DNA of 64,000 nucleotides from Gluconobacter frateurii (GTDB lineage Bacteria; Pseudomonadota; Alphaproteobacteria; Acetobacterales; Acetobacteraceae), in assembly GCF_002723955.1 (NCBI RefSeq), contig NZ_BEWN01000001.1, positions 558,001-622,000 of the forward strand, read 5' to 3'. Position 1 is the stretch's first letter. Each line of letters begins with the position of its first letter. Positions 51,607 to 60,917 of this stretch are shown here, in pieces. The translations under genes were made by a program, and so were the position numbers. The notes beneath the pieces were generated by a model that saw only the letters and a list, made by a program, of their open reading frames with translations, had not been told where the DNA came from and searched no databases.

Positions 51607-52724
51607 CCCCTGACAGCGATAATGATCGGAACGTCCGGGATCCGGGCGATTATGAATCAGGACCGACCACACCGCCACCTCGTGGCGGGCGTGAACGCCT
51701 GAGCAGCGATTATGACGAAGACGCGCCGCCGCGTCGTCGTCCTGCACCTGCTATGGGCAATACGGAACGGGCAGGAGGCGTGGCCTCATTGCTGGGCAGT
51801 GATCCGGCAACGCGCAAGCTTGTTGGTGGGGCTGTCGGTATCGGTGCAGTGCTGCTTCTGGCAGTGGGTGGCTGGTCCCTGACGGGTGGTCATCATGGTG
51901 GCATCCCCATCATCGGCCCCCCGCCGGGTCCTGTGAAGGATGTTCCGGCTGATCCTGGCGGCATGCAGATCATGGGTAGCGATAGTGGCGATACCGATCT
52001 GACGGGGAACGGCGAGGCGCATCTGGCTCCCGGTCCTGAGCAGCCAGATGCCAAGGCTCTGGCGCGCCAGTATGGTGTCCAGCCCGGCACGCCTGCGGCC
52101 CCGGCTGACAAGCCTGCCGCAGCGCCAGATGCGCAGTCTCCGGACGCCAAGCCTTCTGATGGCACGACGCCTTCTTCCCCGGATGCATCGACGGATAAGG
52201 CTCCTGCCGCGGCTCCGGGGCCCAATGCGCCGGATACGTCCAAGGCGCCCGCGGAGACTGCGGCACCTGAGGACGATGCGGAAGACGCGGAGCCAGCAAA
52301 GCCTGCTCCGGAGAAGCCGGTTCCCGCTCCGAAGCCGAAGGCTCCAGAAGCACCCGTTCACAAGGCTCCCCCGATCGTTCCGGCCAAGCCTGTGCAGAAG
52401 CCGCTTCCGCCACCGGAGCCGGTGCCTGATGTTGCTCCAGCCCAGAAAGCTGCCGCAACGCCGAAGGCCGAAACGGGTGGGGCACGTGAAGTCCAGCTTG
52501 CTGCTCTCGACAGCGAAGCCGCTGCGCGTAAGGAATGGGAGTCCCTGCGGCATCAGGCACCGGCTCTGTTCGCCGGACATTCGCCGCTGTTCGAAAAGAC
52601 TGCACATGGCGACAAGACGTTTGTACGTCTGCGTATTGGTGGCTTTGAGGATCTGAAGGCGGCCCGTGCGTACTGCGTGAAGCTGCACGCGCAGTCCATC
52701 GCCTGCACTCCTGCCCAGTTCTGA
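51603..52724 (+). CDS. SPOR-domain protein
   Basis: A 373-aa bitopic membrane protein. A charged Arg-rich cytoplasmic region with RRRPAPAMG precedes one membrane helix (GAVGIGAVLLLAVGGWSL, about 80-97), then a long Pro/Ala/Lys-rich linker, and a C-terminal SPOR domain (about 300-373) with VQLAALDSEAAARKEWESL and VRLRIGGFEDLKAARAYC, which binds denuded glycan at division sites. Position after argS is conserved in alphaproteobacteria. Confidence 0.88.
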   Translation: MTPDSDNDRNVRDPGDYESGPTTPPPRGGRERLSSDYDEDAPPRRRPAPAMGNTERAGGVASLLGSDPATRKLVGGAVGIGAVLLLAVGGWSLTGGHHGGIPIIGPPPGPVKDVPADPGGMQIMGSDSGDTDLTGNGEAHLAPGPEQPDAKALARQYGVQPGTPAAPADKPAAAPDAQSPDAKPSDGTTPSSPDASTDKAPAAAPGPNAPDTSKAPAETAAPEDDAEDAEPAKPAPEKPVPAPKPKAPEAPVHKAPPIVPAKPVQKPLPPPEPVPDVAPAQKAAATPKAETGGAREVQLAALDSEAAARKEWESLRHQAPALFAGHSPLFEKTAHGDKTFVRLRIGGFEDLKAARAYCVKLHAQSIACTPAQF

Positions 52725-52734
52725 GAGACTGGAC

Positions 52735-53493
52735 TTGAGCGAGGTTCTGCATCTGACGCTGGATGGGTTCGAGGGGCCGCTTGATCTGCTTCTTGATCTC
52801 GCCCGTGCCCAGAAGGTGGACCTCGCTAAGATTTCCATCCTTCAACTCGTCGAGCAGTATCTGTCCGTGGTCGAGCAGGCCCGGGCGGAAGCGCGAGCCT
52901 TGCGTCTTGAACTCGCGGCGGACTGGCTTGTCATGGCAGCTTGGCTGGCTTGGCTGAAGTCCAAGCTTCTGCTGCCTGCGGAAAGTGGTGGGGAAGACGC
53001 GGAAGAGGCGGTCGAGCAGCTTCAGGAGCGTCTGATCGAACTTGAGCGGATGCGTGCCGCCGCCGCTTGGTTAATGGAGCGTCCTCGCCTCGGCATTGAT
53101 GTGTTTCGCCGTGGGGAAGGCGAAGACCACACGGAAATTGATCGTTCTGGCCTGCGCGTTGATCTGTCTGCCCTGATTACGGCCTATCTGTCTGCCCGGC
53201 GTCGGACGAACCGTAAACGCGTCTATGCGCCCCGGACGCGTCGATATTGGAGCGTGCAGGACGCTCTGGCGCGTCTGCGCCGAATGCTGGGAACGGATGC
53301 TGTTACGGACTGGCAGACCCTGACGTCCTTACTGCCCGAACATCTGGCCGACGATCCCGAAACCGGTCCGTATGGACGCAATGCTGCACTGGCAGGAACG
53401 CTGCTGGCGGGGCTGGAAATGGCGAAGGGCGGGGCGGTGGAACTGCGTCAGCCGGAAGCTTTTGCTGAAATTGAATGGCGGGCTGTGTCGTGA
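52735..53493 (+). CDS. scpA: segregation and condensation protein A
   Basis: Kleisin subunit of the SMC-ScpAB condensin, 252 aa. The SMC-binding N-terminus has LHLTLDGFEGPLDLLLDLARAQKVDLAKISIL, followed by LEWLVMAAWLAWLKSKLLLP-type residues and a C-terminal winged helix. The start is TTG, 10 bp after the SPOR gene; an ATG is not available before the conserved GFEGPLDLL. The nagZ gene usually found here in related orders is absent. Confidence 0.93.
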   Translation: MSEVLHLTLDGFEGPLDLLLDLARAQKVDLAKISILQLVEQYLSVVEQARAEARALRLELAADWLVMAAWLAWLKSKLLLPAESGGEDAEEAVEQLQERLIELERMRAAAAWLMERPRLGIDVFRRGEGEDHTEIDRSGLRVDLSALITAYLSARRRTNRKRVYAPRTRRYWSVQDALARLRRMLGTDAVTDWQTLTSLLPEHLADDPETGPYGRNAALAGTLLAGLEMAKGGAVELRQPEAFAEIEWRAVS

Positions 53494-54080
53494 CGTCTGA
53501 AGAGATGCAGCGTGGCTGCCTGCTTCTGGAAGCCCTCATTTTTGCCAATCCGGAACCTGTGCGACCGTCTGTCATGGCGGAGCTTCTGAAGGCTCAGGGT
53601 TTGGATTTGGTGGTGTCGGACGTTCTGGCTGCGCTGGCCGAGCGTTATGCGACCCATGCGATCGAACTTGTCGAAGCTGCCGGGGGCTGGCAGTTCCGGA
53701 CGCGCCCAGAATATGCTTCGGCGCTGACAAAAGTCGTCGAAAAGCCACGTCGACTGAGCCGAGGTGCGATGGAGACCCTCGCCATCATTGCGTATCACCA
53801 GCCCTGTACGCGGGCTGAGATCGAGGCCATTCGCGGTGTCTCTCTGGGGCAGCCCATTCTGGATGCGCTGCTGGAAGACAGCCTGATTGCTCCGAAAGGG
53901 CGCAAGGAAGTTCCTGGCCGTCCAGTTTTGTGGGGTACGACGCCAGCTTTTCTGGAAAGCTTCGGTCTGCCGGATCTGGGTTCATTACCCAAACGGGAAG
54001 ATTTCCTTCTGGACAGGGCACCGACCGAAGCAGCACCAGAAGCGCCTTCCCCCGTAGGCGAGACTGACGGGACGGGCTAG
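53490..54080 (+). CDS. scpB: segregation and condensation protein B
   Basis: Winged-helix partner that dimerises and binds ScpA, 196 aa. It shows LLLEALIFANPEPV, GGWQFRTRPEYASAL, the diagnostic RLSRGAMETLAIIAYHQPCTRAEIEAIRGV and GRPVLWGTTPAFLESFGL. The GTG start that overlaps the scpA stop (GTGA) was preferred to an upstream ATG in the longer frame. Confidence 0.93.
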   Translation: MTSEEMQRGCLLLEALIFANPEPVRPSVMAELLKAQGLDLVVSDVLAALAERYATHAIELVEAAGGWQFRTRPEYASALTKVVEKPRRLSRGAMETLAIIAYHQPCTRAEIEAIRGVSLGQPILDALLEDSLIAPKGRKEVPGRPVLWGTTPAFLESFGLPDLGSLPKREDFLLDRAPTEAAPEAPSPVGETDGTG

Positions 54081-54089
54081 GATTGTTGC

Positions 54090-54680
54090 ATGTTTGACTT
54101 CAGTTTCTCGGAAATAGCTCTGTTTGTCGTCGTGGCGATGATTTTTATTCGCCCGAAGGACCTGCCGGTCGCCATCCGCACGCTTTCGAACGGCATCAAG
54201 GCCATGCGACGAATGGCGGGCGAGTTTCAATCCCATATCGACGATATGGTGCGTGAGGCAGATCTGTCCGAGACACGCGACCAACTCCGGGACCTGAAGA
54301 ATTTCAATCTCCGGGACCGTGTGACCCGTGCCATAGATGGCGACAATTCGATCCGACGCAGCCTTGAACTGGATACAACGGGCGCATCATCCCGGCCGTC
54401 CACGCTCAATGATTTGCCGCAGGTTCCGGCGCCTCCGCCGATGCCACCGCCGTCTTTTGGTGGAGGGGAAAGCAAGCCTTACAACGCCATGATGCAGGAT
54501 CAGGCGGAGGAGGGACTGAACGATGATATCGTGGATGCGCCATCCATTCTGCCGCCTGCGACGGCGCGCCGCCTGATGCACGAACGCCCCCGTTGGCGCG
54601 CCCCGGATATTCTACCGCCCGTCATGGCTATTCATCATGGCCGACGCGTCGCCATTTCAAGCACGGAGAAAGACGCGTGA
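54090..54680 (+). CDS. tatB: Sec-independent translocase subunit
   Basis: Single-span Tat receptor subunit, 196 aa. The N-terminal membrane helix with FSFSEIALFVVVAMIFIRPKDLPVAIR is followed by an amphipathic helix (GIKAMRRMAGEFQSHIDDMV) and a Pro-rich tail, as in TatB rather than the shorter TatA. No tatA gene precedes it, unlike in many alphaproteobacteria. Its stop overlaps tatC. Confidence 0.9.
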   Translation: MFDFSFSEIALFVVVAMIFIRPKDLPVAIRTLSNGIKAMRRMAGEFQSHIDDMVREADLSETRDQLRDLKNFNLRDRVTRAIDGDNSIRRSLELDTTGASSRPSTLNDLPQVPAPPPMPPPSFGGGESKPYNAMMQDQAEEGLNDDIVDAPSILPPATARRLMHERPRWRAPDILPPVMAIHHGRRVAISSTEKDA

Positions 54681-55456
54681 CGGACTCGGATGCCATCAAT
54701 GACACCCCGATGCCTCTGCTTGACCATATCGTTGAGCTACGACGCCGGCTGATTTGGTCCATCGGGACGTTCGTGATCGCTTTTGCCATCTGTTATCATT
54801 TTGCGGGCGATATCTATCGCTTCCTTGCCGCCCCGCTGGGGGACATCATGCGGCAGAAGGGCGAGCAGCCGCATCTGATCTACACCGCGCTGTATGAGGC
54901 GTTCTTTACCTATATTCGTGTGGCAGTCTTCGGGGCGACGTGCCTGTCTTTCCCAATGATCGCCATTCAGGCGTGGATCTTCATCGCGCCGGGTCTGTAT
55001 CGCAGTGAGAAAAAAGCGTTCGCGCCATTTCTTATCGCCACGCCCGTTATGTTCACCATTGGCGCCGCACTGGCCTATTACGTGGTTTTCCCGTTTGCCT
55101 GGAAGTTCTTCCTGTCATTCCAGACATCCGGCAATGGCGGGATGGATATCGAGCTTCAAGCCAAGGTGTCAGAATACTTGACCCTTGTGACGAAGATGAT
55201 TCTGGCGTTCGGGATCTGCTTTGAACTGCCGGTGATCCTGACGCTGCTGGTCCGTGTTGGGCTGATCGGGACAGCGCAGCTCAAGAAATTCCGCCGCTAT
55301 GCGGTGGTGGCGTCCTTTGCCGTGGCGGCCGTGATTGCTCCGCCTGATGCCATTACCATGCTGAGCCTCGCCATTCCGCTTGTGGCGCTGTACGAGGTAT
55401 CCATTCTTGTGGCGCGGCTGGTTGAGCCGAAGCCCGTGACTGATGAAGAAGACTGA
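54677..55456 (+). CDS. tatC: Tat translocase channel subunit
   Basis: Six-span core of the twin-arginine translocase, 259 aa. Family signatures: MPLLDHIVELRRRLIWSI, the periplasmic LSFPMIAIQAWIFIAPGLYRSEKK and PVILTLLVRVGLI, with APPDAITMLSLAIPL near the end. The GTG start overlapping the tatB stop (GTGA) was chosen. It exports folded cofactor proteins; the periplasmic amidase at 21.5 kb carries an RR signal that could use it. Confidence 0.95.
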   Translation: MTDSDAINDTPMPLLDHIVELRRRLIWSIGTFVIAFAICYHFAGDIYRFLAAPLGDIMRQKGEQPHLIYTALYEAFFTYIRVAVFGATCLSFPMIAIQAWIFIAPGLYRSEKKAFAPFLIATPVMFTIGAALAYYVVFPFAWKFFLSFQTSGNGGMDIELQAKVSEYLTLVTKMILAFGICFELPVILTLLVRVGLIGTAQLKKFRRYAVVASFAVAAVIAPPDAITMLSLAIPLVALYEVSILVARLVEPKPVTDEED

Positions 55457-55470
55457 CGGAGCCCTGAACC

Positions 55471-56733
55471 ATGCATGACCTGAAAGCCCTGCGCGCCGAT
55501 CCGGCCGCATTTGACGCTGCTCTTGAGCGTCGGGGCCTGTCACCCGTGGGGCAGAAAATCGTCTCGGAAGATGAAGAGCGCCGTGCCGCTCTGGCGGCGT
55601 TGCAGGAGGCTCAGGCTACCCGCAAGACCTTGGCCAAGGAGATCGGGCAGGGCAAGCGCACTGGCGCAGATACGTCCGCTCTGGAAGCGCAGGCGGTCGA
55701 ACTGCGTGACCGGATTACGGGTCTGGAAGAGCGTGCAGCCATTATCGAAAAGAGCATCGACGATGTTCTGGCGTCCCTGCCGAACCAACTTGACCCGTCC
55801 GTGCCGGATGGGAAGAGCGAGGATGAGAACGTCGTCGTTCACTATCGTGGCGAGAAGCGTGAATTCACGTTCGAGCCAAAGCAGCATTTCGAGCTGGGCG
55901 AAGCTCTCGGCCTGATGGACTTCCCGACGGCGGCCAAGCTGTCCGGGACGCGCTTCGTCGTTCTGCGTGGCGCGCTGGCCCGTCTGGAGCGTGCGCTGGG
56001 TCAGTTCATGCTGGATACGCATACGACCGAGTTTGGGTATAGCGAGACCAGCGTTCCGCTGCTGGTCAATGACGATGCCATGTACGGTACGGACAAACTG
56101 CCGAAGTTTGCGGAAGATTCTTTCCGTACGGAAGATGGCCGCTGGCTGATCCCGACCGCAGAAGTTCCGCTGACGGCCTCTGTCATGGGCGATATTCTGC
56201 CTGCTGATGCGCTGCCGATCCGTTTGACGGCACTGTCTCAGTGTTTCCGCTCAGAGGCTGGGTCTGCGGGCCGTGATGTGCGCGGTATGCTGCGTCAGCA
56301 TCAGTTCACGAAGTGCGAACTCGTTTCCATCGTGAAACCGGAAGACAGCGATGCCGAACATGAGCGCATGACGCAGGCTGCCGAGACCATTCTGGAGCGC
56401 CTTGGCATCACGTTCCGCCGTATTCTGCTGTGTGCGGGTGATACGGGTTTTGGTGCGGCCAAGACGTTCGATCTGGAAGCGTGGATCCCGGGGCAGAAGG
56501 CCTGGCGCGAGATTTCATCCTGCTCCAACACCCGCGCTTTTCAGGCGCGGCGCATGAAGGCTCGGTATCGCTCCGAGAATGGTCCGGCCTTCGTGAATAC
56601 GCTGAATGGCTCCGGTCTGGCTGTCGGACGGACCATGATTGCCGTCATGGAAACGTACCAGAATGAGGATGGCAGCATAACCATTCCGGAAGTCTTGCGT
56701 TCCTATATGGGTGGATTAACCCGTATTGGCTAA
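55471..56733 (+). CDS. serS: seryl-tRNA synthetase
   Basis: Class II synthetase, 420 aa. An N-terminal coiled-coil arm (about 25-100, Glu/Arg/Ala-rich) precedes motif 2 [24 protein letters not shown], the active-site [15 protein letters not shown] and motif 3 [22 protein letters not shown] start, 14 bp after tatC. Confidence 0.97.
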   Translation: MHDLKALRADPAAFDAALERRGLSPVGQKIVSEDEERRAALAALQEAQATRKTLAKEIGQGKRTGADTSALEAQAVELRDRITGLEERAAIIEKSIDDVLASLPNQLDPSVPDGKSEDENVVVHYRGEKREFTFEPKQHFELGEALGLMDFPTAAKLSGTRFVVLRGALARLERALGQFMLDTHTTEFGYSETSVPLLVNDDAMYGTDKLPKFAEDSFRTEDGRWLIPTAEVPLTASVMGDILPADALPIRLTALSQCFRSEAGSAGRDVRGMLRQHQFTKCELVSIVKPEDSDAEHERMTQAAETILERLGITFRRILLCAGDTGFGAAKTFDLEAWIPGQKAWREISSCSNTRAFQARRMKARYRSENGPAFVNTLNGSGLAVGRTMIAVMETYQNEDGSITIPEVLRSYMGGLTRIG

Positions 56734-56747
56734 GGACCAGTTCTGAC

Positions 56748-57488
56748 ATGATGACACGCCGTTCCGCTTTTTCTGTTCTGGCCGGGGGTGCTTTTGCTCT
56801 CACGGCTTGCGCGGATGCTTTGAAACCACTCAGTGGGACGGTCACATATCGGGAGAGAATGGCACTCCCTGCGGGGGCGGTTCTCGTCGTCAGGCTAGAG
56901 GATGTGTCTCTCGCTGATGCTCCGGCAAAGATTTTGGCGGAAAGCACTCAGAGCATTCAGGGTGCCCCGCCTCTTTCTTACATTCTGCATGTGCCAGTAC
57001 TGGAAAGCCATAGGCGGTATAATCTGCATGCTGAGATCCGTGTCGGAGAGCAGCTTCTTTTCACGACTGAGGAAGCACATTCTCCAAGTGAACCTGACAT
57101 CGTGGTCACAAGGGTCGCGGCGCCTGCAAATGACTTGCCTTACGGCAGTTGGACTGTTCAGTCCCTGAACGGAGAAGCAATCCCTGATACAGTTCGAGCA
57201 CCTACATTGACCCTGGCGCGTGATGGCCATGTCTTTGGAAGTGGTGGATGTAACAGGTTGATAGGGCAAGCTGTCATTACGGCAAACAGTTTGCAGTTTA
57301 AGCCTTTTGCGATGACCCGGATGGCCTGCATCGGGTCGGGTATGGAAACCGAAGATGCGTTTGTGAAGGCGTTAGACAAGGTACGGGCCTGGTCCACGGA
57401 TCAAAAGGGAAATCTGGTTTTTCAGTCTGAAAGCATGAAGCCAGTGGTTGTTCTTCAACCTGAAAATATTTCAGAGAAACAAAAATAA
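56748..57488 (+). CDS. YbaY/META-domain lipoprotein
   Basis: A 246-aa envelope lipoprotein with two parts. The signal with RR and lipobox (ALTAC) is followed by a YbaY-like domain (GTVTYRERMALPAGAVLVVRLEDVS, about 28-125) and a META/HslJ domain (GSWTVQSLNGEAIP, FGSGGCNRLIGQ, MTRMACIG, about 130-238) with two cysteines. META proteins such as HslJ relate to heat and novobiocin response. The gene follows serS by 14 bp and ends the operon. Confidence 0.83.
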   Translation: MMTRRSAFSVLAGGAFALTACADALKPLSGTVTYRERMALPAGAVLVVRLEDVSLADAPAKILAESTQSIQGAPPLSYILHVPVLESHRRYNLHAEIRVGEQLLFTTEEAHSPSEPDIVVTRVAAPANDLPYGSWTVQSLNGEAIPDTVRAPTLTLARDGHVFGSGGCNRLIGQAVITANSLQFKPFAMTRMACIGSGMETEDAFVKALDKVRAWSTDQKGNLVFQSESMKPVVVLQPENISEKQK

Positions 57489-57843
57489 AGTAATCGGGTA
57501 CTGGAAAATTTCTCTTTTTGTCTCTGCGTTAAAGTAAAATTATCCGTCAGATAATTATAAACTTTCTGCTGAAATAAAAATTATTTGCAAAATCCCGACG
57601 TTTTTACGATAGCACCCTCTCGTGCATGTTTTTTCTGGTCTTGAAAGCGTGTCTTTCAAAGTTTGAAAAGGGGCATCGAGCCTGACGTGTCCGCGAAGTC
57701 GTGGCATCGACAAGGAAAAGATAAGACCCCTGGCCTTGTCTGATATGGACGCCACGATCTTTCACAAGAAGGCCTGGAGCTGGTAACGTCCAGCTTCATT
57801 TTCTTCGGGGTATTTTCAGGCTGGGGCAGATATTGAGCGTGGG
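57489..57843. other. 355-bp AT-rich intergenic region with palindromes
   Basis: No supported gene. It contains four inverted repeats: AATTATC-CGTCA-GATAATT (57538-57556), TTGAAAG-CGTGT-CTTTCAA (57641-57659), an overlapping odd palindrome TTTCAAAGTTTGAAA (57654-57668), and AGCTGG-TAACGT-CCAGCT (57778-57795). They lie upstream of the XRE regulator and may be its own operators. Confidence 0.5.
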
Positions 57844-58245
57844 GTGGATGAAGGAATGAGTGACGTAACGGACGACACTGCGAAGGCACGGATTTCGCCG
57901 GGTCTGGAACTGGGGCGACGCATTCGGCTGTTGAGAGAAATGGCTGGCCTCAACCAGCAGCAACTGGCCAACAAGGTTGGAATTTCACGTTCTGCCGTGG
58001 CGTTTTGGGAAACAGGACGCTCAGGCCATGTTGGTAAGCATCTTGGAGCATTGGCTGAAGCATTGGGAGTAGATGCCGAAGTTCTGCTCACCGGGATGGC
58101 CTATAAGGAAATTCAGGAAACGCTGACGCCGGACGAAAGCATGTTCCTGAGCTTGTATCGTCAGCTTACTCCGCTGATCAAACTTCAGGCACAGAAATGG
58201 ATTGAACGTCGGGTTCGCCAGGCGGAAGACGAAGTAGAAACCTGA
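57844..58245 (+). CDS. XRE-family transcription regulator
   Basis: A 133-aa DNA-binding protein. HTH_XRE domain at about 22-78: LGRRIRLLREMAGLNQQQLANKVGISRSAVAFWETGRSG is a textbook match. The C-terminal 50 residues are helical (DESMFLSLYRQLTPLIKLQAQKWIERR) and charged. The GTG start is uncertain; an ATG four codons later lacks a well-spaced ribosome site. It may autoregulate through the palindromes upstream. Unlike the repressor at 1.5 kb it is not in a mobile element. Confidence 0.82.
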   Translation: MDEGMSDVTDDTAKARISPGLELGRRIRLLREMAGLNQQQLANKVGISRSAVAFWETGRSGHVGKHLGALAEALGVDAEVLLTGMAYKEIQETLTPDESMFLSLYRQLTPLIKLQAQKWIERRVRQAEDEVET

Positions 58246-58278
58246 AAAATCTGCGGAATTTGCTTCGCTGGAATAGAG

Positions 58279-58314
58279 AAAGCCCCTGCAGTTATAGCCG
58301 CAGGGGCTTTATTT
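58279..58314. terminator. bidirectional intrinsic terminator
   Basis: AAAGCCCCTGC and GCAGGGGCTTT form a perfect 11-bp stem with a 10-nt loop, then ATTTTTAG. It separates the convergent XRE and helicase genes. Confidence 0.9.
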
Positions 58315-60780
58315 TTAGCTCCGTTTCCGTGGGCCAGAAGGTTTTCCGCGCTTTTTAAAGCTTTCCTTGAAAGGAGGCTTGCCTGACTTCCCGGCAAAGG
58401 GTCGGTCAGTGCGTCCTTTCGGTTTGAAACCGCCGCGCTGCTGCTTCTGGCTTTCACGCATACGGCTCTGTGTCCGCAGAACCTGTTCGATCCAGTCATT
58501 CAGGATTGAGGTATTGATTTCAGCATTCTGCTGCGCCGGATAAGCCTCCGGAAAACGCAGGGCCAGCCAGCGCCATGCCACAAGGCGCTTGTGCCGCTTC
58601 TCGGCGCGTTCCAGCTCTTCGCGGCCAGCCTGTTCCGGGTGGGGGAGGCGGCCGGTACCTGGCGGCGGCACAGGACGGCCGGCGGCGTGATCGGCAGCCC
58701 AGGACACGAGGCGCTGGATACCATTGTCCCGTTCATCAATCGGGCACATGGCATAGGTCCAGCGCGCCGTCAGGTCGAGGCCTTCCACGCCTTCCAGAGC
58801 CGCCGCAATCTCAAGAGACTGCTCCATGTCCGCCAGACGGTAATTGGGGTCGTCTGGCCGTAAAACAGCGCGTTTGATGCGGGTCAGAACACCGTAAAGG
58901 CTGTCACTGCCAATTTCCTCGGCAACGGCTCGAACGATGTCGGAATCCGGCTGAACCAGAGGGCGCAGTTCCGTCACCGGCTCCGGCGGGGCAGCCAGCA
59001 TCTGACGCACAAATGTGGGGCTTCCGGACTCTGCCAGAACACAGACCAGACCTTCTTCGTGCTTGCCGAAACGCCCGGCCCGGCCACCAATCTGTTTGAC
59101 TTCCTGCGAGATAAGATCGCGTGTCTGGCGTCCGTCGAACTTCCTCAGGGCACTGAAAACGACGCGACGGATGGAAAGGTTCAGTCCCATTCCGATGGCA
59201 TCGGTAGCAATCAGAATATCCGCATCGCCACTGTTGAAACGGGCGGCTTCCGCACGGCGGACTTCGGGGCTGAGAGCACCATAAACCACCGCAACCCGTC
59301 GCCCGCGCGCCATGAGTTCGGCGCGCATGTCCAGCACTTCGCGGCGTGAGAAGGCGATGACGGCGTCGCCCGTCGTGAGTTCGCTGAGGTGGAGCGTGCC
59401 GCCAGCCTTAAGAGGGCTCTTTCGTTCCAGATGGATCTCATCCACCGGGTCATCACAGAGTTCGGCAATCCGTTTGACCAGCGGGATGCAGTCCGCAGCA
59501 CCAAGAATGAACACATGCCGCGCCGGAACGCCCATAATGGCGGCCGTCCACGCAGCGCCGCGATCAGGGTCGGCCAGCATCTGCGCTTCGTCGATGATGG
59601 CCACATCCACAGGTTTGTGGAACGGGCACATCTCGACGGTGGCGGCCAGATGCCGTGCGCCGGGCATTTCGATGCGCTCTTCGCCTGTAGCAAGTGAGGC
59701 AGGCACGCCGCGGTTGAGCAACGCTTCCCGGAATTCATGCGCCAGAAGGCGGAGAGGCGCGAGGGCCAGACCGCTCTCTGCGTTGGCAAGGGCGTTCAAC
59801 GCCGTATAGGACTTGCCGGAGTTGGTCGGCCCGGTAACGAGCGTGATACGGCGCTTGAGAGAGCGCGCTGTCCGGAAATGAGCCGCAAACCGGTCCAACG
59901 CTGCAACGCGGGCGATGGCAGCGTTACCGACCTTGGTGCCACGTTCCAGAACTTCTGGTCGGGCCGGTGTTGTACCGCGCCATTCGGGAAGGCGCGCGCG
60001 GAGCTTCTTCAGTTCGTCCGGATCGAAGAAGAACAGTTCGATTCCGTCATCACGCGTTTCGCGCTTGGCAATCGGGAGACGATTTTCTGCAACCCAGCGC
60101 AGGGCTTCACGCCGCGAGCAATGAAGAATGCCAGGCACCTCATCAAAGCTGACAAGATTGGCTTCCCATTCTTTCAGGCGTTCGAGTTCGCGCTCCCGAC
60201 GGCGCTCGGCACGGGCCTGAATGTCAGCCTGCTCACGGGCACGGCGCTCTTCGGCCAGACGCAGGTCGTCTTCAAAGCCGAGATCCACGCTTCCGAAAGC
60301 GCCTGCAATGCTGCGGGACAGTTTCTCGAGCTGGCCGCCCGATAGGATCAACCCGGCATCCGCCAGATCAGCCCGGACTTCTTCCAGAACACTGCGTGGC
60401 GAGTCTCCAAGATCCTGCCAGCGCGAAACCAGAACATCGTCCAGCGTGAGGCGCAGGGCCGCGATGTCCGCACGGGGGTCATGCGTTCGGGCCGCAGCTT
60501 CCTGTGTGTCGGCCTTCGTGACCCAGACTTCACCAGCGCGGCGGGCCACGTTCATGAGCTGGGACGCCCATGTCTTGCGCCGGACGACGCACAGGGCGTC
60601 AATCAGGGCTTCATGGGGGAGGGTCGCCTCGTTGCCCTCAAGCCGACGTGCCACCTGCCGCAGAAGGGCGGGTCGTTCACGCGGGGTAATGTCCAGCGGC
60701 GTTCCGAAGTCGGCTTCAGCCTGATTCAGGGCGCGTTCAGCGGGGGAGAGGGGGGCGTCACTCACGGAGTCGTCTGTCAT
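58315..60780 (-). CDS. SUV3-like ATP-dependent RNA helicase
   Basis: An 821-aa superfamily 2 helicase of the mitochondrial SUV3 type widespread in Alphaproteobacteria. An N-terminal helical region with a Glu/Arg coiled coil (RERELERLKEWEANLVSF) and a helix-turn insert precedes Walker A GPTNSGKS (the SUV3 form), DEAQ box IDEAQML, VAVVYGALSPEVR, ATDAIGMGLNL and the QIGGRAGRFG motif VI. A long basic C-terminus (RTDRPFAGKSGKPPFK) likely binds RNA. Probably acts in RNA decay; pairing with PNPase is known for mitochondrial SUV3. Confidence 0.9.
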   Translation of the reverse strand: MTDDSVSDAPLSPAERALNQAEADFGTPLDITPRERPALLRQVARRLEGNEATLPHEALIDALCVVRRKTWASQLMNVARRAGEVWVTKADTQEAAARTHDPRADIAALRLTLDDVLVSRWQDLGDSPRSVLEEVRADLADAGLILSGGQLEKLSRSIAGAFGSVDLGFEDDLRLAEERRAREQADIQARAERRRERELERLKEWEANLVSFDEVPGILHCSRREALRWVAENRLPIAKRETRDDGIELFFFDPDELKKLRARLPEWRGTTPARPEVLERGTKVGNAAIARVAALDRFAAHFRTARSLKRRITLVTGPTNSGKSYTALNALANAESGLALAPLRLLAHEFREALLNRGVPASLATGEERIEMPGARHLAATVEMCPFHKPVDVAIIDEAQMLADPDRGAAWTAAIMGVPARHVFILGAADCIPLVKRIAELCDDPVDEIHLERKSPLKAGGTLHLSELTTGDAVIAFSRREVLDMRAELMARGRRVAVVYGALSPEVRRAEAARFNSGDADILIATDAIGMGLNLSIRRVVFSALRKFDGRQTRDLISQEVKQIGGRAGRFGKHEEGLVCVLAESGSPTFVRQMLAAPPEPVTELRPLVQPDSDIVRAVAEEIGSDSLYGVLTRIKRAVLRPDDPNYRLADMEQSLEIAAALEGVEGLDLTARWTYAMCPIDERDNGIQRLVSWAADHAAGRPVPPPGTGRLPHPEQAGREELERAEKRHKRLVAWRWLALRFPEAYPAQQNAEINTSILNDWIEQVLRTQSRMRESQKQQRGGFKPKGRTDRPFAGKSGKPPFKESFKKRGKPSGPRKRS

Positions 60781-60917
60781 GAAAAGACTTTTGCGTCATT
60801 CAGCTATCAGGTTCAACGCGGATGGGTTTTCCGAAATGTGATGATTGCGCTAAAAGGTCCGGCTCTTATCAGGTCCGAGACCTAATTATCCGCGCCACAC
60901 CGGAGACAGAAACCGAT

